The notes under the pieces are model-generated. The model was not told where the DNA came from and ran no database searches. It was given only the letters and a program-made list of their open reading frames with translations. From Lentzea cavernae (GTDB lineage Bacteria > Actinomycetota > Actinomycetes > Mycobacteriales > Pseudonocardiaceae), in the NCBI RefSeq assembly GCF_014653695.1, contig NZ_BNAR01000019.1, forward strand, positions 1 through 64,000: DNA of 64,000 nucleotides. The letters are read 5' to 3'. This document shows positions 15,982 to 25,432 of the stretch, one piece after another; the first letter of the stretch is position 1, and each line of letters opens with the position of its first letter. The translations under genes were made by a program, and so were the position numbers.

Positions 15982-16628
15982 CTCCGCTGCTGCTCATCGG
16001 TGCCGGAGGCCTTGCACGTGAGGCACTGGCGACGATCGCCGCGGTGAACGAGGTGCGCCCGACGTGGGACGTGCTCGGACTGCTCGACGACGCGCCCGAG
16101 AAGCACGGCACCGTGGTCGACGGCGCCGAGGTGCTCGGACCGGTCGAGCTCGTCCGCTCCCACCCCGACGCGCAGGTGCTGATCTGCACGGCGAACCCCG
16201 CGCGAAGGGACAGCAGGGTCAAGATCGCGCAGCGGCTCGGGTTCGACGACGAGCGCTACGCCACCCTCGTGCACCCCCGGGCGAGCGTCGCGGCCGGGGT
16301 GGAGCTGGGGGCGGGCACGATGCTGTTCGCCTGCGCGGTGATCACCGCACCACAACGGGTCGGGCGGTTCGTCCTGGCCATGCCGCACGTGCTGCTCACC
16401 CACGACGACTCCGTCGCGGACGGGGTGACCCTGGCGGGCCGTGCCGCGCTGGCCGGTGGTGTGAGCGTCGGCGAATCCGCCTACGTCGGCTCGGGGGCGC
16501 TGGTGCGGGAAGGCCTGACGATCGGCGCGCGGGCGTTGGTGGGCATGGGATCCGTGGTGCTGCAGGACGTTCCGGCTGATGAGACCTGGGCCGGTGTGCC
16601 CGCGCGAGAACTGGGGGTGAGGGTGTGA
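15978..16628 (+). CDS. PglD-like sugar O/N-acetyltransferase
   Basis: 216 residues. An N-terminal small Rossmann-like domain (LLLIGAGGLAREALA; GLLDDAP) binds the nucleotide sugar. The C-terminal left-handed beta-helix has hexapeptide turns (VHPRASVAAGVELGAGTMLF, AALAGGVSVGESAYVGSGAL) and a catalytic-type His in MPHVLLTHDD. This is the architecture of PglD/NeuD acetyltransferases using acetyl-CoA on a UDP-amino sugar. It is translated through an ATGA overlap with the aminotransferase, its likely supplier. Confidence 0.85.
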   Translation: MTPLLLIGAGGLAREALATIAAVNEVRPTWDVLGLLDDAPEKHGTVVDGAEVLGPVELVRSHPDAQVLICTANPARRDSRVKIAQRLGFDDERYATLVHPRASVAAGVELGAGTMLFACAVITAPQRVGRFVLAMPHVLLTHDDSVADGVTLAGRAALAGGVSVGESAYVGSGALVREGLTIGARALVGMGSVVLQDVPADETWAGVPARELGVRV

Positions 16629-16665
16629 ACCCCACGACGAGGAAGCGAACGAAAGGGCAATTGCT

Positions 16666-17772
16666 GTGAACATCCCGTTGGTCGATCTCGGCCTGCAGCG
16701 CGACCGCGTCGCCGCTGAGGTCGAGGAGGGTTTCGCCAGGGTGCTGGCGAAGACCGCGTTCATCGGCGGCCCGGACGTCACGGCGTTCGAGGAGGAGTTC
16801 GCCGCGTTCACCGGCACCGCGCACTGCGTCGGCGTCGCGAACGGCACGGACGCCCTGGAGCTCGCCCTGCGCGCCGCCGGCATCCGCGACGGTGACCACG
16901 TCGCGTTGCCCGCCAACACCTTCGTCGCCACGGCCGAGGCCGTGGTGCGCGCGGGCGCGGTACCGGTGCCGGTCGACGTCGATCCGGCGCACCTGCTGCT
17001 CGACCCGGGTGAGTTCGAGAAGGTCGCGCCCCGGTGCCAGGCCGTCGTCCCGGTGCACCTGTTCGGGCAGCTGGCGCCGATGAAGGCCATTCGCGCGATC
17101 GCGGAACAGCACGGCGTGAAGATCGTCGAGGACGCCGCGCAGTGCCAGGGCGCCACGCACGACAGCACCTCCATGGGCGGGTTCGGCATCGCCGCGGCCA
17201 CGAGCTTCTACCCAGGCAAGAACCTCGGCGCGTTCGGTGACGCGGGCGCCGTGGTCACCGACGACGAGGACGTGGCCCGCAAGCTCCGGCTGCTCGCCAA
17301 CCACGGCAGCGACAAGAAGTACTCGCACCCCGAACTGGGCTTCAACTCGCGCCTCGACACGCTGCAGGCCGTCGTGTTGCGCGCGAAGCTCAAGCAGCTC
17401 AGCGGCTGGAACGCCGAGCGCGCCCTCGCCGCCGAGACCTACGCCGAACTGCTCGCCGACGTCTCCGAGGTCCGGCTGCCGGGCACCGCGGACGGCAACG
17501 AGCACGTGTGGCACCTGTACGTGGTGCGCGTGCACCACCGCGACGAGGTGTTGAAGCACCTCAACGAGAACGGTGTCGGCGCGGGCATCCACTACCCGAC
17601 GCCGGTGCACCGCACGGGCGCGTTCGCCAAGTACGGCCGGCCCGAGGGCTACCCGGTGGCCGAGCTGGCGGCGGACGAGATCCTGTCCCTGCCGCTGTTC
17701 CCCGGCATCACCCACGAGCAGCAGGCGCGCGTCGCCGCTGTGTTGAAGGAGGCGGTGGCGCTCCATGGTTAG
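16666..17772 (+). CDS. DegT family aminotransferase (WbpE/WlbC-like)
   Basis: 368 residues. It starts NIPLVDLGLQRDRV and has VANGTDALELALRA, PANTFVATAEAV, VEDAAQCQGA and SFYPGKNLGAFGDAGAV with PLP Lys185. The YPGKNLGA/GDAGA version is typical of C3 aminotransferases, such as WbpE and those acting on 3-keto dTDP sugars. The next gene overlaps by 8 bases and encodes the WbpD-like N-acetyltransferase, and the WlbA-like oxidoreductase lies upstream. The three would convert UDP-GlcNAcA to UDP-2,3-diacetamido-2,3-dideoxyglucuronate. AACGAAAGGG before the GTGAAC start supplies a site for ribosomes. Confidence 0.87.
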   Translation: MNIPLVDLGLQRDRVAAEVEEGFARVLAKTAFIGGPDVTAFEEEFAAFTGTAHCVGVANGTDALELALRAAGIRDGDHVALPANTFVATAEAVVRAGAVPVPVDVDPAHLLLDPGEFEKVAPRCQAVVPVHLFGQLAPMKAIRAIAEQHGVKIVEDAAQCQGATHDSTSMGGFGIAAATSFYPGKNLGAFGDAGAVVTDDEDVARKLRLLANHGSDKKYSHPELGFNSRLDTLQAVVLRAKLKQLSGWNAERALAAETYAELLADVSEVRLPGTADGNEHVWHLYVVRVHHRDEVLKHLNENGVGAGIHYPTPVHRTGAFAKYGRPEGYPVAELAADEILSLPLFPGITHEQQARVAAVLKEAVALHG

Positions 17773-18316
17773 CGTTCATCCTTTGGGGCTCAACGAAAGC
17801 GACTCGGTCGGCGAGGGCACGCGCATCTGGGCGTGGGCCCACGTGCTGCCCGGTGCCGTCGTCGGCGCCGACTGCAACATCTGCGACCACGCGTTCGTCG
17901 AGGGCGGTGTCGTCCTCGGCGACCGGGTCACGGTCAAGAACGCCGTGCTGCTCTTCGACGGCGTCTCGGTCGGCGACGACGTGTTCCTCGGCCCCAACGT
18001 CGTCTTCACCAACGACCTGAGGCCCCGCGCGCACATCAAGAAGGGCCCGGAGGCCCTGCTGACCACGCGCGTGGAGAACGGCGTCACGCTCGGTGCCGGG
18101 ACGACCGTCGTGTGTGGAACCAAGATCGGTGAGCACGCGTTCGCGGCCGCCGGCGCGGTGATCACGAAGGACGTGCCCGCCCACGCGTTCGTCGCGGGCA
18201 ACCCCGCCAAGGTCCGCGGCTGGGTCTGCGAGTGCGGGGAACGGCTCGCCGAGGACCTGACCTGCGTGTGCGGCAAGGCCTACCAGAAGTCGGGTGACGG
18301 GCTGGTCGCCACCTGA
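17765..18316 (+). CDS. WbpD/WlbB-like N-acetyltransferase (hexapeptide repeat)
   Basis: 183 residues of left-handed beta-helix: GEGTRIWAWAHVLPGAVVGA, VTVKNAVLLFDGVSVGDDVF, LGPNVVFTNDLRPRAH, then GVTLGAGTTVVCGTKIG. The FLGPNVVFTN block is diagnostic of UDP-2-acetamido-3-amino-glucuronate N-acetyltransferases. An extra C-terminal tail, VCECGERL...CVCGKAYQ, carries two C-x-C pairs and may bind zinc; short versions of the family lack it. It starts inside the aminotransferase gene (8-base overlap) and is the last gene of the operon. Confidence 0.87.
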   Translation: MVSVHPLGLNESDSVGEGTRIWAWAHVLPGAVVGADCNICDHAFVEGGVVLGDRVTVKNAVLLFDGVSVGDDVFLGPNVVFTNDLRPRAHIKKGPEALLTTRVENGVTLGAGTTVVCGTKIGEHAFAAAGAVITKDVPAHAFVAGNPAKVRGWVCECGERLAEDLTCVCGKAYQKSGDGLVAT

Positions 18317-18454
18317 CCGTCCTCTTCGGTCTCGGCCGAGGGGGAGCACTGACGGTGAACGGCTTGTGACACAAGGAAGTTGACGGCCGGGCCGGAGGGC
18401 GGTTTCCGTCGCTCGACGGTGATCCGGACGGCACTGACAGTGAGATGCGTTGGT

Positions 18455-18487
18455 ATACACCAAATTTCGTAACGTTGCGAGGTGTAT
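18455..18487 (+). promoter_or_regulatory. AT-rich promoter region with inverted repeat
   Basis: ATACACC (18455-18461) and GGTGTAT (18481-18487) are inverted arms around an AT-rich stretch (AAATTTCGTAACGTTG) about 45 bases before the start of the large secreted protein. The local drop in G+C and the symmetry suggest a promoter with an operator. The gene at 17765-18316 ends upstream, so this is a fresh transcription unit. Confidence 0.4.
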
Positions 18488-18531
18488 GGCCGAAAGTAAA
18501 GCAAACGGCGTAGGGCCTATGGAGGCACGTG

Positions 18532-21500
18532 ATGGGCAGACCGGCGCACAGGATTCGTGTAGCCAAGAAGGTCTGGGGAGGCGTCCTTGTGGGCGCGATG
18601 GCCGCGACGTTCGTCGTCGGCCTTTCGGGCAGCGCCACGGCGGGCCCCTGTGATCCACCGAACAACATGATCGTCTGCGAGAACTCGCAGGACGGCACCC
18701 CGAAGGACGAGTGGTGGATCGAGTCTCCGTACGGCGACATCGAGGGATTCGCCACGGCGACCAGCGTGCAGCCGGGGGAGCAGCTCAACTTCAAGATCAA
18801 GACCCCGAGCAACAACTACAAGGTCGAGATCCTGCGGCTGGGGTACTACAAGAACGGTGAGGGTGCCCGGCGCGTCACGACGCTGAACCCGATCGTCTCC
18901 CTGCCGCAGAGCCAGCCCTTCTGCGCCTACGACGGCAACGTCGGCCTCGTCGACTGCGGCAACTGGGCCGTGTCGGCGCGCTGGAACCTGCCGACGAACA
19001 CGGTTCCCGGCTTCTACGTCGCGAACTTCGTGCGCGAGGACGGGGAAGCCGGCGCGAGCCAGTACCCGTTCGTCGTGCGCAACGACTCGTCCACGTCGGA
19101 CATCGTCGTGCAGACCTCCGACCAGACGTGGCAGGCGTACAACAAGTACGGCGACCGCCCGAACGTCAACGAGTTCAACCTCTACGAGGGCGGTTTCACC
19201 GGCTCGTCCGACGGCCGCGCCTACAAGGTCAGCTACAACCGCCCCTACCGCAACGGCGGCACGGCCAACTTCCTCAACGCCGAGTACCCGCTGGTGCGCT
19301 GGCTGGAGAAGAACGGCTACAACGTCTCCTACCTGTCCGGTGTGGACGTCACCCGCAACCCCGCGCTGGTGCGCAACCACAAGGTGTACGTCTCGTCGGG
19401 TCACGACGAGTACGTGAACGCCGCGCAGCGCACGGGCATCGAGCAGGCCCGCGCGGCCGGCGTCAACATGATGTTCATGTCGGGCAACGAGTGGTTCTGG
19501 AAGACCCGCTTCGAGAACAGCATCGACCCCTCGCACACCGCGTACCGGACCCTCGTCTGCTACAAGGAGACGAAGGCCGTCCCGCTGGCGAAGCTCGACC
19601 CGAGCCCCGAGTGGACCGGCACGTGGCGCGACCCGCGCCTGTCGCCTCCCAGCGACGCGGGCAAGCCGGAGAACGCGATCACCGGCACCCTGTTCATGGT
19701 CAACGGCTACCGCGCGGACGCCATCCAGGTGCCGCCGGCCTACGGGAAGATGCGCTTCTGGCGTGACACACCCCTGGCGACCGCGACCACCACGACGACG
19801 CTCCCCGCCGGAACGCTCGGCTACGAGTGGAACGTCGACCCGGACAACAACTACCGCCCGCCGGGCGCCGTGCCGCTGTCCGAGACGACCGTGACGGTCG
19901 ACGACGGCCAGCTGCTGCTCGACAACGGCCATTTCTACGGCGGCGGCCCGGCCACCCACAAGATGGTGCTCTACCGCGACCAGACCAGCCGCGCGCTGGT
20001 GTGGGGCGCCGGCACCGTGCAGTGGTCGTGGGGCCTCGACGGCGACCACCTCTACCCCTACGGCGCTCCGACGACCACACCGACCAGCCAGCCGATGCAG
20101 CAGGCGACGGTCAACGTGCTGGCGGACATGAACGTCCAGCCGCAGAACCTGCGCTCACCGCTGACCATCGCGGTGCGCAGCACGGACACGGCCGGTCCGG
20201 TGGTGACCGTCACCAACCCGGCGGCCAACTCCACGGTCCCGGCCGGCACGCAGCACACGATCTCCGGCACCGCGGTCGACGCGGGCGGCGGCAAGGTCGG
20301 CGCGGTCGAGGTGTCGCTGGACGGCGGCTCGACGTGGCGCCGCGCCAACGGCACCTCCACGTGGACCTACCCGTGGACGCCGTCGAACCTCGGCCCCGCC
20401 TCCATCAAGGTGCGCGCGTCCGACGACAACGCCAACCTCGGGTCGACCGTCACGGTGAACCTCACCGTCGGCGCTCAGCAGTGCCCGTGCACGGTGTTCG
20501 GCAACCAGACACCGCCCACTGTGGACGGTGGGGACACGTCGGCGATCGAGCTCGGCATGAAGATCAAGACGTCCGTCAACGCGAACGTCACCGGCGTGCG
20601 GTTCTACAAGTCGGCCGCCAACACCGGCACCCACACGGGTTCGCTGTGGAACTCGACCGGCCAGCGCCTCGCGACCGGCACGTTCTCCGGTGAGTCCGGC
20701 AGCGGGTGGCAGACGCTGAACTTCGCCCAGCCGGTGGGCGTCCGCGCGGGGCAGACCTACATCGTGTCGTACTCGACGACGACCGGGCACTACGCCTTCA
20801 CCGCGGGCTACTTCAACGGCAAGGGCGCGGGCGTCGTCCCGGTCACCGCCCCGTCGGTGGAGACCTCCGGCGGCAACGGCGTGTTCCGCTACGGCTCCGG
20901 TTTCCCGGACTCGACGTTCAACGGCGGCAACTACTGGGTCGACGCGATCGTCACGACCGACGGCGCGGACAACAACCCGCCGACGGTGAGCTCGAGCAAC
21001 CCGGCGGTCAACGGCACCGGTGCCCACACCGACCAGGACGTGGCGGTCACCTTCTCCGAGCCGGTCGACCCGTCGAGCGTGTCGTTCACCCTCAACCAGG
21101 GCTCGACCCAGGTGCCGGGAACGAGCAGCACGAACGACAACGTCGTGCGGTTCACGCCGACGAACCTGTTGCTGCCCAACACGTCCTACACGGCGACGAT
21201 CAGCGCCACGGACGGGTACGGCAACGCGCTCGCCCAGCCCAGGACGTGGAACTTCACGACCGGTGCCGGCCCGGCGCCCTGCCCCTGCACGGTGTTCGGG
21301 CAGGCGGTGCCGAACAGCAGCGACACCAACGATCCGAGTGACGTCGAGCTGGGCATGAAGTTCATCAGCTCCTCCAACGCGGTCGTCACCGGTGTCCGCT
21401 ACTACAAGTCGGCCGCCAACACGGGCACGCACACCGGTTCGCTCTACGCGGCCAACGGCACGCGCCTCGCCACCGGGACGTTCGTCAACGAGACGGCGAC

Positions 21501-22563
21501 CGGCTGGCAGACGCTGACGTTCGCGCAGGGCGTGCAGATCCAGGCCGGCAAGACCTACGTCGTGTCGTACCGGACGCCGACCGGGCACTACGCGGCCGAC
21601 GGCGGGTACTTCGCGAACAAGGGCGCCGGGCGTGGCGTGGTGACCGCGCCGACCTCGGCGGCCGCCGGTGGTCAGGGCGTCTTCCAGTACGGCGGCGGAT
21701 TCCCGTCGAACTCCTACAACGACACCAACTACTGGGTCGACCCGGTCGTCGTGACCGACGGCGCGGACAACTCGCCGCCGACCGTGACGAACCGCGACCC
21801 GCAGGCGAACGCGACCGGCGTGCCCACCGGCAACGGTGTGACGGCCACGTTCAACGAACCGGTCGACGCCGAGTCGGTCAGCCTCACGGTCAAGGTCACC
21901 AACGGCGCCACCGTCGCGGGCACGATGCGCGTGACGCCGGACGGCAAGGCGGCGAGCTTCGCGCCCAACGCGGACCTCGCGGGCAACACGTCCTACACCG
22001 TCACGGTGTCGGCGACCGACCTGCAGGGCAACTCGATGCCGGCACCGCACACCTGGACGTTCACGACCGGAGCGGCGGGCGCCTGCCCGTGCACCCTGTT
22101 CCGCGCTGTGGACGCCCCGGCGGTGACCGCGATCGACTCGCCGGTGGAGCTCGGCACGAGGATCACGCCGTCGACCAACGGTTCGATCACCGGTGTCCGG
22201 TTCTACAAGTCGGTGGGAGACACCGGCACGCACACCGGCACGCTGTGGTCCTCCACGGGCCAGCAGCTCGCCACCGGCACGTTCAGCAACGAGACCGGCA
22301 GTGGCTGGCAGACGCTCACGTTCTCCAGTCCCGTCGCGGTGACCGCGGGCACCTCCTACGTGGTGTCGTTCCACTCCAACGCGGGCTACTACGGCTACAC
22401 GACCGGTTACTTCAACGAGAGCAAGACGCGTGGCCCGTTGTCCGCTCCCGCCCACACCGCGCCGGCGCCCAACGGCGTCTACCGGTACGGCTCGGGCGGG
22501 GTCATGCCGAGCGACAGCGGCGGCGGTACCAACTACTGGGTCGACGCCGTGTTCGACAACTAG
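18532..22563 (+). CDS. Large secreted multidomain protein (dimethylformamidase-like domain, Ig-like and three DUF4082 domains)
   Basis: About 1343 residues. GGAGG lies 6 bases before the ATG at 18532; a GTG three bases earlier is also possible. A Sec signal peptide (1-35) ends SGSATAG. Residues about 50-520 resemble the N,N-dimethylformamidase large-subunit domain found in secreted proteins (DEWWIESPYGDIEGFA, LRLGYYKNG, SSGHDEYV, GNEWFWKTRFE). An Ig-like domain follows, then three DUF4082 domains starting CPCTVFGN, CPCTVFGQ and CPCTLFRA near residues 649, 917 and 1184, separated by Big_5-type Ig domains. The repeat period is about 803 bases, also visible in DNA. It probably binds or processes the polysaccharide outside the cell. 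Enzymatic activity is unproven. Confidence 0.82.
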   Translation: MGRPAHRIRVAKKVWGGVLVGAMAATFVVGLSGSATAGPCDPPNNMIVCENSQDGTPKDEWWIESPYGDIEGFATATSVQPGEQLNFKIKTPSNNYKVEILRLGYYKNGEGARRVTTLNPIVSLPQSQPFCAYDGNVGLVDCGNWAVSARWNLPTNTVPGFYVANFVREDGEAGASQYPFVVRNDSSTSDIVVQTSDQTWQAYNKYGDRPNVNEFNLYEGGFTGSSDGRAYKVSYNRPYRNGGTANFLNAEYPLVRWLEKNGYNVSYLSGVDVTRNPALVRNHKVYVSSGHDEYVNAAQRTGIEQARAAGVNMMFMSGNEWFWKTRFENSIDPSHTAYRTLVCYKETKAVPLAKLDPSPEWTGTWRDPRLSPPSDAGKPENAITGTLFMVNGYRADAIQVPPAYGKMRFWRDTPLATATTTTTLPAGTLGYEWNVDPDNNYRPPGAVPLSETTVTVDDGQLLLDNGHFYGGGPATHKMVLYRDQTSRALVWGAGTVQWSWGLDGDHLYPYGAPTTTPTSQPMQQATVNVLADMNVQPQNLRSPLTIAVRSTDTAGPVVTVTNPAANSTVPAGTQHTISGTAVDAGGGKVGAVEVSLDGGSTWRRANGTSTWTYPWTPSNLGPASIKVRASDDNANLGSTVTVNLTVGAQQCPCTVFGNQTPPTVDGGDTSAIELGMKIKTSVNANVTGVRFYKSAANTGTHTGSLWNSTGQRLATGTFSGESGSGWQTLNFAQPVGVRAGQTYIVSYSTTTGHYAFTAGYFNGKGAGVVPVTAPSVETSGGNGVFRYGSGFPDSTFNGGNYWVDAIVTTDGADNNPPTVSSSNPAVNGTGAHTDQDVAVTFSEPVDPSSVSFTLNQGSTQVPGTSSTNDNVVRFTPTNLLLPNTSYTATISATDGYGNALAQPRTWNFTTGAGPAPCPCTVFGQAVPNSSDTNDPSDVELGMKFISSSNAVVTGVRYYKSAANTGTHTGSLYAANGTRLATGTFVNETATGWQTLTFAQGVQIQAGKTYVVSYRTPTGHYAADGGYFANKGAGRGVVTAPTSAAAGGQGVFQYGGGFPSNSYNDTNYWVDPVVVTDGADNSPPTVTNRDPQANATGVPTGNGVTATFNEPVDAESVSLTVKVTNGATVAGTMRVTPDGKAASFAPNADLAGNTSYTVTVSATDLQGNSMPAPHTWTFTTGAAGACPCTLFRAVDAPAVTAIDSPVELGTRITPSTNGSITGVRFYKSVGDTGTHTGTLWSSTGQQLATGTFSNETGSGWQTLTFSSPVAVTAGTSYVVSFHSNAGYYGYTTGYFNESKTRGPLSAPAHTAPAPNGVYRYGSGGVMPSDSGGGTNYWVDAVFDN

Positions 22564-22579
22564 GGGAGGGTGAAGAGCA

Positions 22580-23626
22580 GTGTCTTCGGTGGATGTGGTG
22601 ATCCCGTGCTACAAGTACGGCTCGGTGTTGCCCGGCGCGGTCCGCAGCGTCCTGGAACAACCAGGGGTGGACGTGCGAGTGCTGGTGATCGACGACTGCT
22701 CCCGTGACGGGAGTGCCGACGTCGCCAGGGAACTCGCCGCGGCGGACAGCCGGGTGACGGTCTGGGAGCACGAGACCAACAAGGGTCACATCGCCACCTA
22801 CAACGAAGGCCTGCTCGACTGGGCGTCCGCGGACTACTGCGCGTTGTTGTCCGCGGACGACGCCCTCACCCCCGGTGCCCTCAAGCGGGCGGCCGATCTG
22901 ATGGACGAGCACGCTTCGGTGGGGTTCGTCTACGGCCGCCCGCTGCACTGGGACGGCAGCGATCCGTACCCGCACGCGCGGACGGAGTCGCAGGGCTGGA
23001 TCGTCTACGACGGCGAGAAGTGGTTGCGCCGCCGGTTCGAGCTGGGCGACGGGTGCATCACCTCTCCTGAGGTGGTGGTGCGCACCAAGTTGCAGCAGAA
23101 GATCGGCGGCTACGACCCGGCACTGCCGCACACCGGCGACATCGAGATGTGGATGCGGTTCGCGCTGCACGCCGACGTCGGCTACCTCCGCGATGTCGAT
23201 CAGGCGTACTACCGCGTTCACGGCAACAACATGTCGGTGAACTACTACGCTGGGTCAGGTGTACGCGACTTGCAGCAACGCCTCGCCGCCTACGAAGCGT
23301 TGCTGGACCGGGCCGACGGCACCACGCGCGACGTGGCGCCGATGGAGCAGCGGGTGCGGCGGGTCCTCGCCAAGGACGCGCTGCGCCGGGCCGGCCGCGC
23401 CTACGACAAGGGCCGGGTCGACGCCGAACCGGTCGAGGAGCTCGTCGAGTTCGCCCGCAAGGCGTTCGACGGCGCCGACAAGCTGCCCGAGTGGCACACG
23501 CTCCGCCTCCGCCAACGCCTCGGGGTGCGCGCCTGCAGAGCGCTCAGCCCACTGGTGCTCACCGCGGCCGCTCGCCGGCTGCGGCAGACGTACCGGCTGA
23601 GGCAGTGGAAACGTGAGGGCATCTGA
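22580..23626 (+). CDS. GT2 family glycosyltransferase
   Basis: 348 residues from GTG at 22580, preceded by GGGGAGGG. The GT-A fold of family 2 is clear: VDVVIPCYKYGSVLPGAVRS, VLVIDDCSRDGSADVA, KGHIATYNEGL and LLSADDALTPGAL, where the DD pair binds the metal and sugar nucleotide. A C-terminal helical region of about 100 basic residues may contact the membrane. It would add one sugar to the lipid-linked repeat unit in the cytosol. It overlaps the acyltransferase gene by 14 bases. Confidence 0.9.
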   Translation: MSSVDVVIPCYKYGSVLPGAVRSVLEQPGVDVRVLVIDDCSRDGSADVARELAAADSRVTVWEHETNKGHIATYNEGLLDWASADYCALLSADDALTPGALKRAADLMDEHASVGFVYGRPLHWDGSDPYPHARTESQGWIVYDGEKWLRRRFELGDGCITSPEVVVRTKLQQKIGGYDPALPHTGDIEMWMRFALHADVGYLRDVDQAYYRVHGNNMSVNYYAGSGVRDLQQRLAAYEALLDRADGTTRDVAPMEQRVRRVLAKDALRRAGRAYDKGRVDAEPVEELVEFARKAFDGADKLPEWHTLRLRQRLGVRACRALSPLVLTAAARRLRQTYRLRQWKREGI

Positions 23627-24668
23627 CCGTCGTCTGCCGTCGCTGACAGGGCTGCGCTTCGTCGCGGCCCTCGCGGTGTTCGGCTTCCACCTCAACGCTC
23701 TGGGGTTGTTCAGGGGCGGACCCGCCGAAGGCGCCATGGGCCTGTTGTTCGGGCCCGGCGCCATCGGCGTCAGCTTCTTCTTCGTGCTGTCCGGGTTCGT
23801 GCTGACGTGGTCGGCGCGGCCGGGGCAGGCGGCGACGTCGATCTGGCGCCGCCGGGCCGCGAAGATCTACCCGAACCACGTCGTCGCCTGGTTCGTCGCG
23901 TTGCTCGGACTCGTGGTGCTCGGCGCGCACGAAGTCTCGGGCGTGTCCGTGGCGCTGGGCGCTTTGCTGTTGCAGGCGTGGGTTCCCGCGGAGAGCGTGT
24001 ACTTCGCGGTGAACACCCCGGCGTGGTCGCTCTCCTGCGAGGCGGCGTTCTACCTGGCCTTCCCGCTGCTGATCCGGTGGATCTCGCGCGTCACCAGGCT
24101 CTGGTGGCTCGCGGGAGCCCTCGCGGCGGGAGTGGCCCTGGTTCCCGTGGTGGCGATGCTGTTCCCACCCCAGGTCGAGTACTGGTTCGTGTACGTCTTC
24201 CCGGTGACGCGCGTGCTGGAGTTCGCGCTGGGCATGGTGGTGGCGCGGATCGTGATGTCCGGGCAGTGGATCGGGCTGCGGCCGCTGCCGGCCTCCGCAC
24301 TGGTGCTGGTGGCGTACTTCGGGTCCGCGCACGTGCCCGGCACGTTCGGTTTCGTCGCCGTGACGGTGGTGCCGCTGACGTTGCTGATCGCGGCGGTCGC
24401 GGTGTCCGATGTGGACGGGACGCGATCACCGTGGCGGTCGCGGCCGGTGGTGTGGCTCGGCGAGGTGTCGTTCGCCTTCTACCTGGTGCACCACTTCGTG
24501 ATCCGCACGGTCGCCGAAGGGCTCGAGGAACTGGGCGTGACGGGGATGCCCGCGGTCGTCCCCGCCGCCCTCATGTTCGCGGTGTCACTGCTGCTGGCCT
24601 GGCTGTTGTACCGGTTCGTCGAGAAACCGGCGTTCCGGCTGCTGACCCGTCAGTCCCAGGCGGTGTAG
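23613..24668 (+). CDS. Acyltransferase 3 (OafA-like membrane O-acyltransferase)
   Basis: 351 residues with about ten transmembrane helices. It opens LPSLTGLRFVAALAVFGFHL (conserved R and H of acyltransferase 3) and has FFVLSGFVLTWSAR. A late FAFYLVHHFVI and VEKPAFRLL are also family hallmarks. These proteins move acyl groups, usually acetyl, across or at the membrane onto sugars of surface polysaccharides. The gene starts within the preceding glycosyltransferase gene and is convergent with the next, overlapping by 19 bases. Confidence 0.9.
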   Translation: MRASDRRLPSLTGLRFVAALAVFGFHLNALGLFRGGPAEGAMGLLFGPGAIGVSFFFVLSGFVLTWSARPGQAATSIWRRRAAKIYPNHVVAWFVALLGLVVLGAHEVSGVSVALGALLLQAWVPAESVYFAVNTPAWSLSCEAAFYLAFPLLIRWISRVTRLWWLAGALAAGVALVPVVAMLFPPQVEYWFVYVFPVTRVLEFALGMVVARIVMSGQWIGLRPLPASALVLVAYFGSAHVPGTFGFVAVTVVPLTLLIAAVAVSDVDGTRSPWRSRPVVWLGEVSFAFYLVHHFVIRTVAEGLEELGVTGMPAVVPAALMFAVSLLLAWLLYRFVEKPAFRLLTRQSQAV

Positions 24669-25432
24669 TAGCTGGCCTCGTTGACGAGGTAGCGCACGGT
24701 GGGCTGCGGCACGTGCTCGACCGCGTGCCGCTTCGCCAGGCGGTGCACGAACTCCCAGTCCTCCTTGGGCAGGGTCGCCTTGGTGCGCGGCAGCCTGCTG
24801 AAGAGCACGTCGGGGGAGCGGCGCACGACGAGCGAGTTCGCGTCGACGTACGGCGTGCCGTCCCGGAACGACCTGCGGTCGAACTCCCGCGTCAGCACGT
24901 CGAGGACGGTGCCGTCGGCGCGGCGGCGTTCCACGGCCGTGTAGACGACGTCCGGGCCCTTCTCGAGGCCGGCCAGCGCCAGTTCGAGGTGGTCCTCGCG
25001 CCACGTGTTGTCGTCGTCGAGGAAGGCGATGTACTTCGAGTCGGTCAGCCGGATGCCGACGTTGCGGACCAGGCCGAGCACGGCGGTGTTGCGCGACAGG
25101 CCGACCGCGTGCAGCCGCGGGTCGTCCGGCAGCGCGGGCAGGCCCGCTCCGTCGTCCACCACGACGACCACCTGGTCGGTGACGGTCTGCGCGAGCGCCG
25201 AGTTCACCGCGTCCACGAGCAGTTCGGGACGCCTGTAGGTGGGGATGACGGTCGCGACGAGCGCCTGGGGCCGAGCCGGGCCGAGCCGGTGGACCTCGTC
25301 GTCCTCGAACCGCCTCAGCTTGCCGACGTGCCTTCCGAGCACGACGTTGTTCTTGGCCTCGTGCAACGGCCACAGGCCGAACGCGTCCCGCAGCGCCTTG
25401 CGCGCGGTGGCCGAGACCTTGTTGCGGTTCAT
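24650..25432 (-). CDS. GT2 family glycosyltransferase
   Basis: 260 residues from the first Met at 25432. The N-terminus (about 50 residues) is basic and helical. The GT2 domain then begins LVATVIPTYRRPELLVDAVN and has VVVVVDDGAG, GLVRNVGIRL and YIAFLDDDNTWREDHLEL with the DxD-like metal site. The start overlaps the stop of the flippase gene by ATGA, making it the last gene of the minus-strand operon wzz-like, ligase/polymerase, flippase, glycosyltransferase. It is shorter than most GT2 proteins but complete through the ED box (KEDWEFVHRL). Confidence 0.87.
   Translation of the reverse strand: MNRNKVSATARKALRDAFGLWPLHEAKNNVVLGRHVGKLRRFEDDEVHRLGPARPQALVATVIPTYRRPELLVDAVNSALAQTVTDQVVVVVDDGAGLPALPDDPRLHAVGLSRNTAVLGLVRNVGIRLTDSKYIAFLDDDNTWREDHLELALAGLEKGPDVVYTAVERRRADGTVLDVLTREFDRRSFRDGTPYVDANSLVVRRSPDVLFSRLPRTKATLPKEDWEFVHRLAKRHAVEHVPQPTVRYLVNEASYYTAWD

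Noticed and set aside
18532..20400. Annotation as N,N-dimethylformamidase
   Set aside because: Only domain-level resemblance; no small subunit gene, and the protein is secreted and part of a polysaccharide locus.
20155..22455. 766-codon minus-strand frame inside the secreted protein
   Set aside because: It mirrors the repeated DUF4082 DNA and shows no protein motif.
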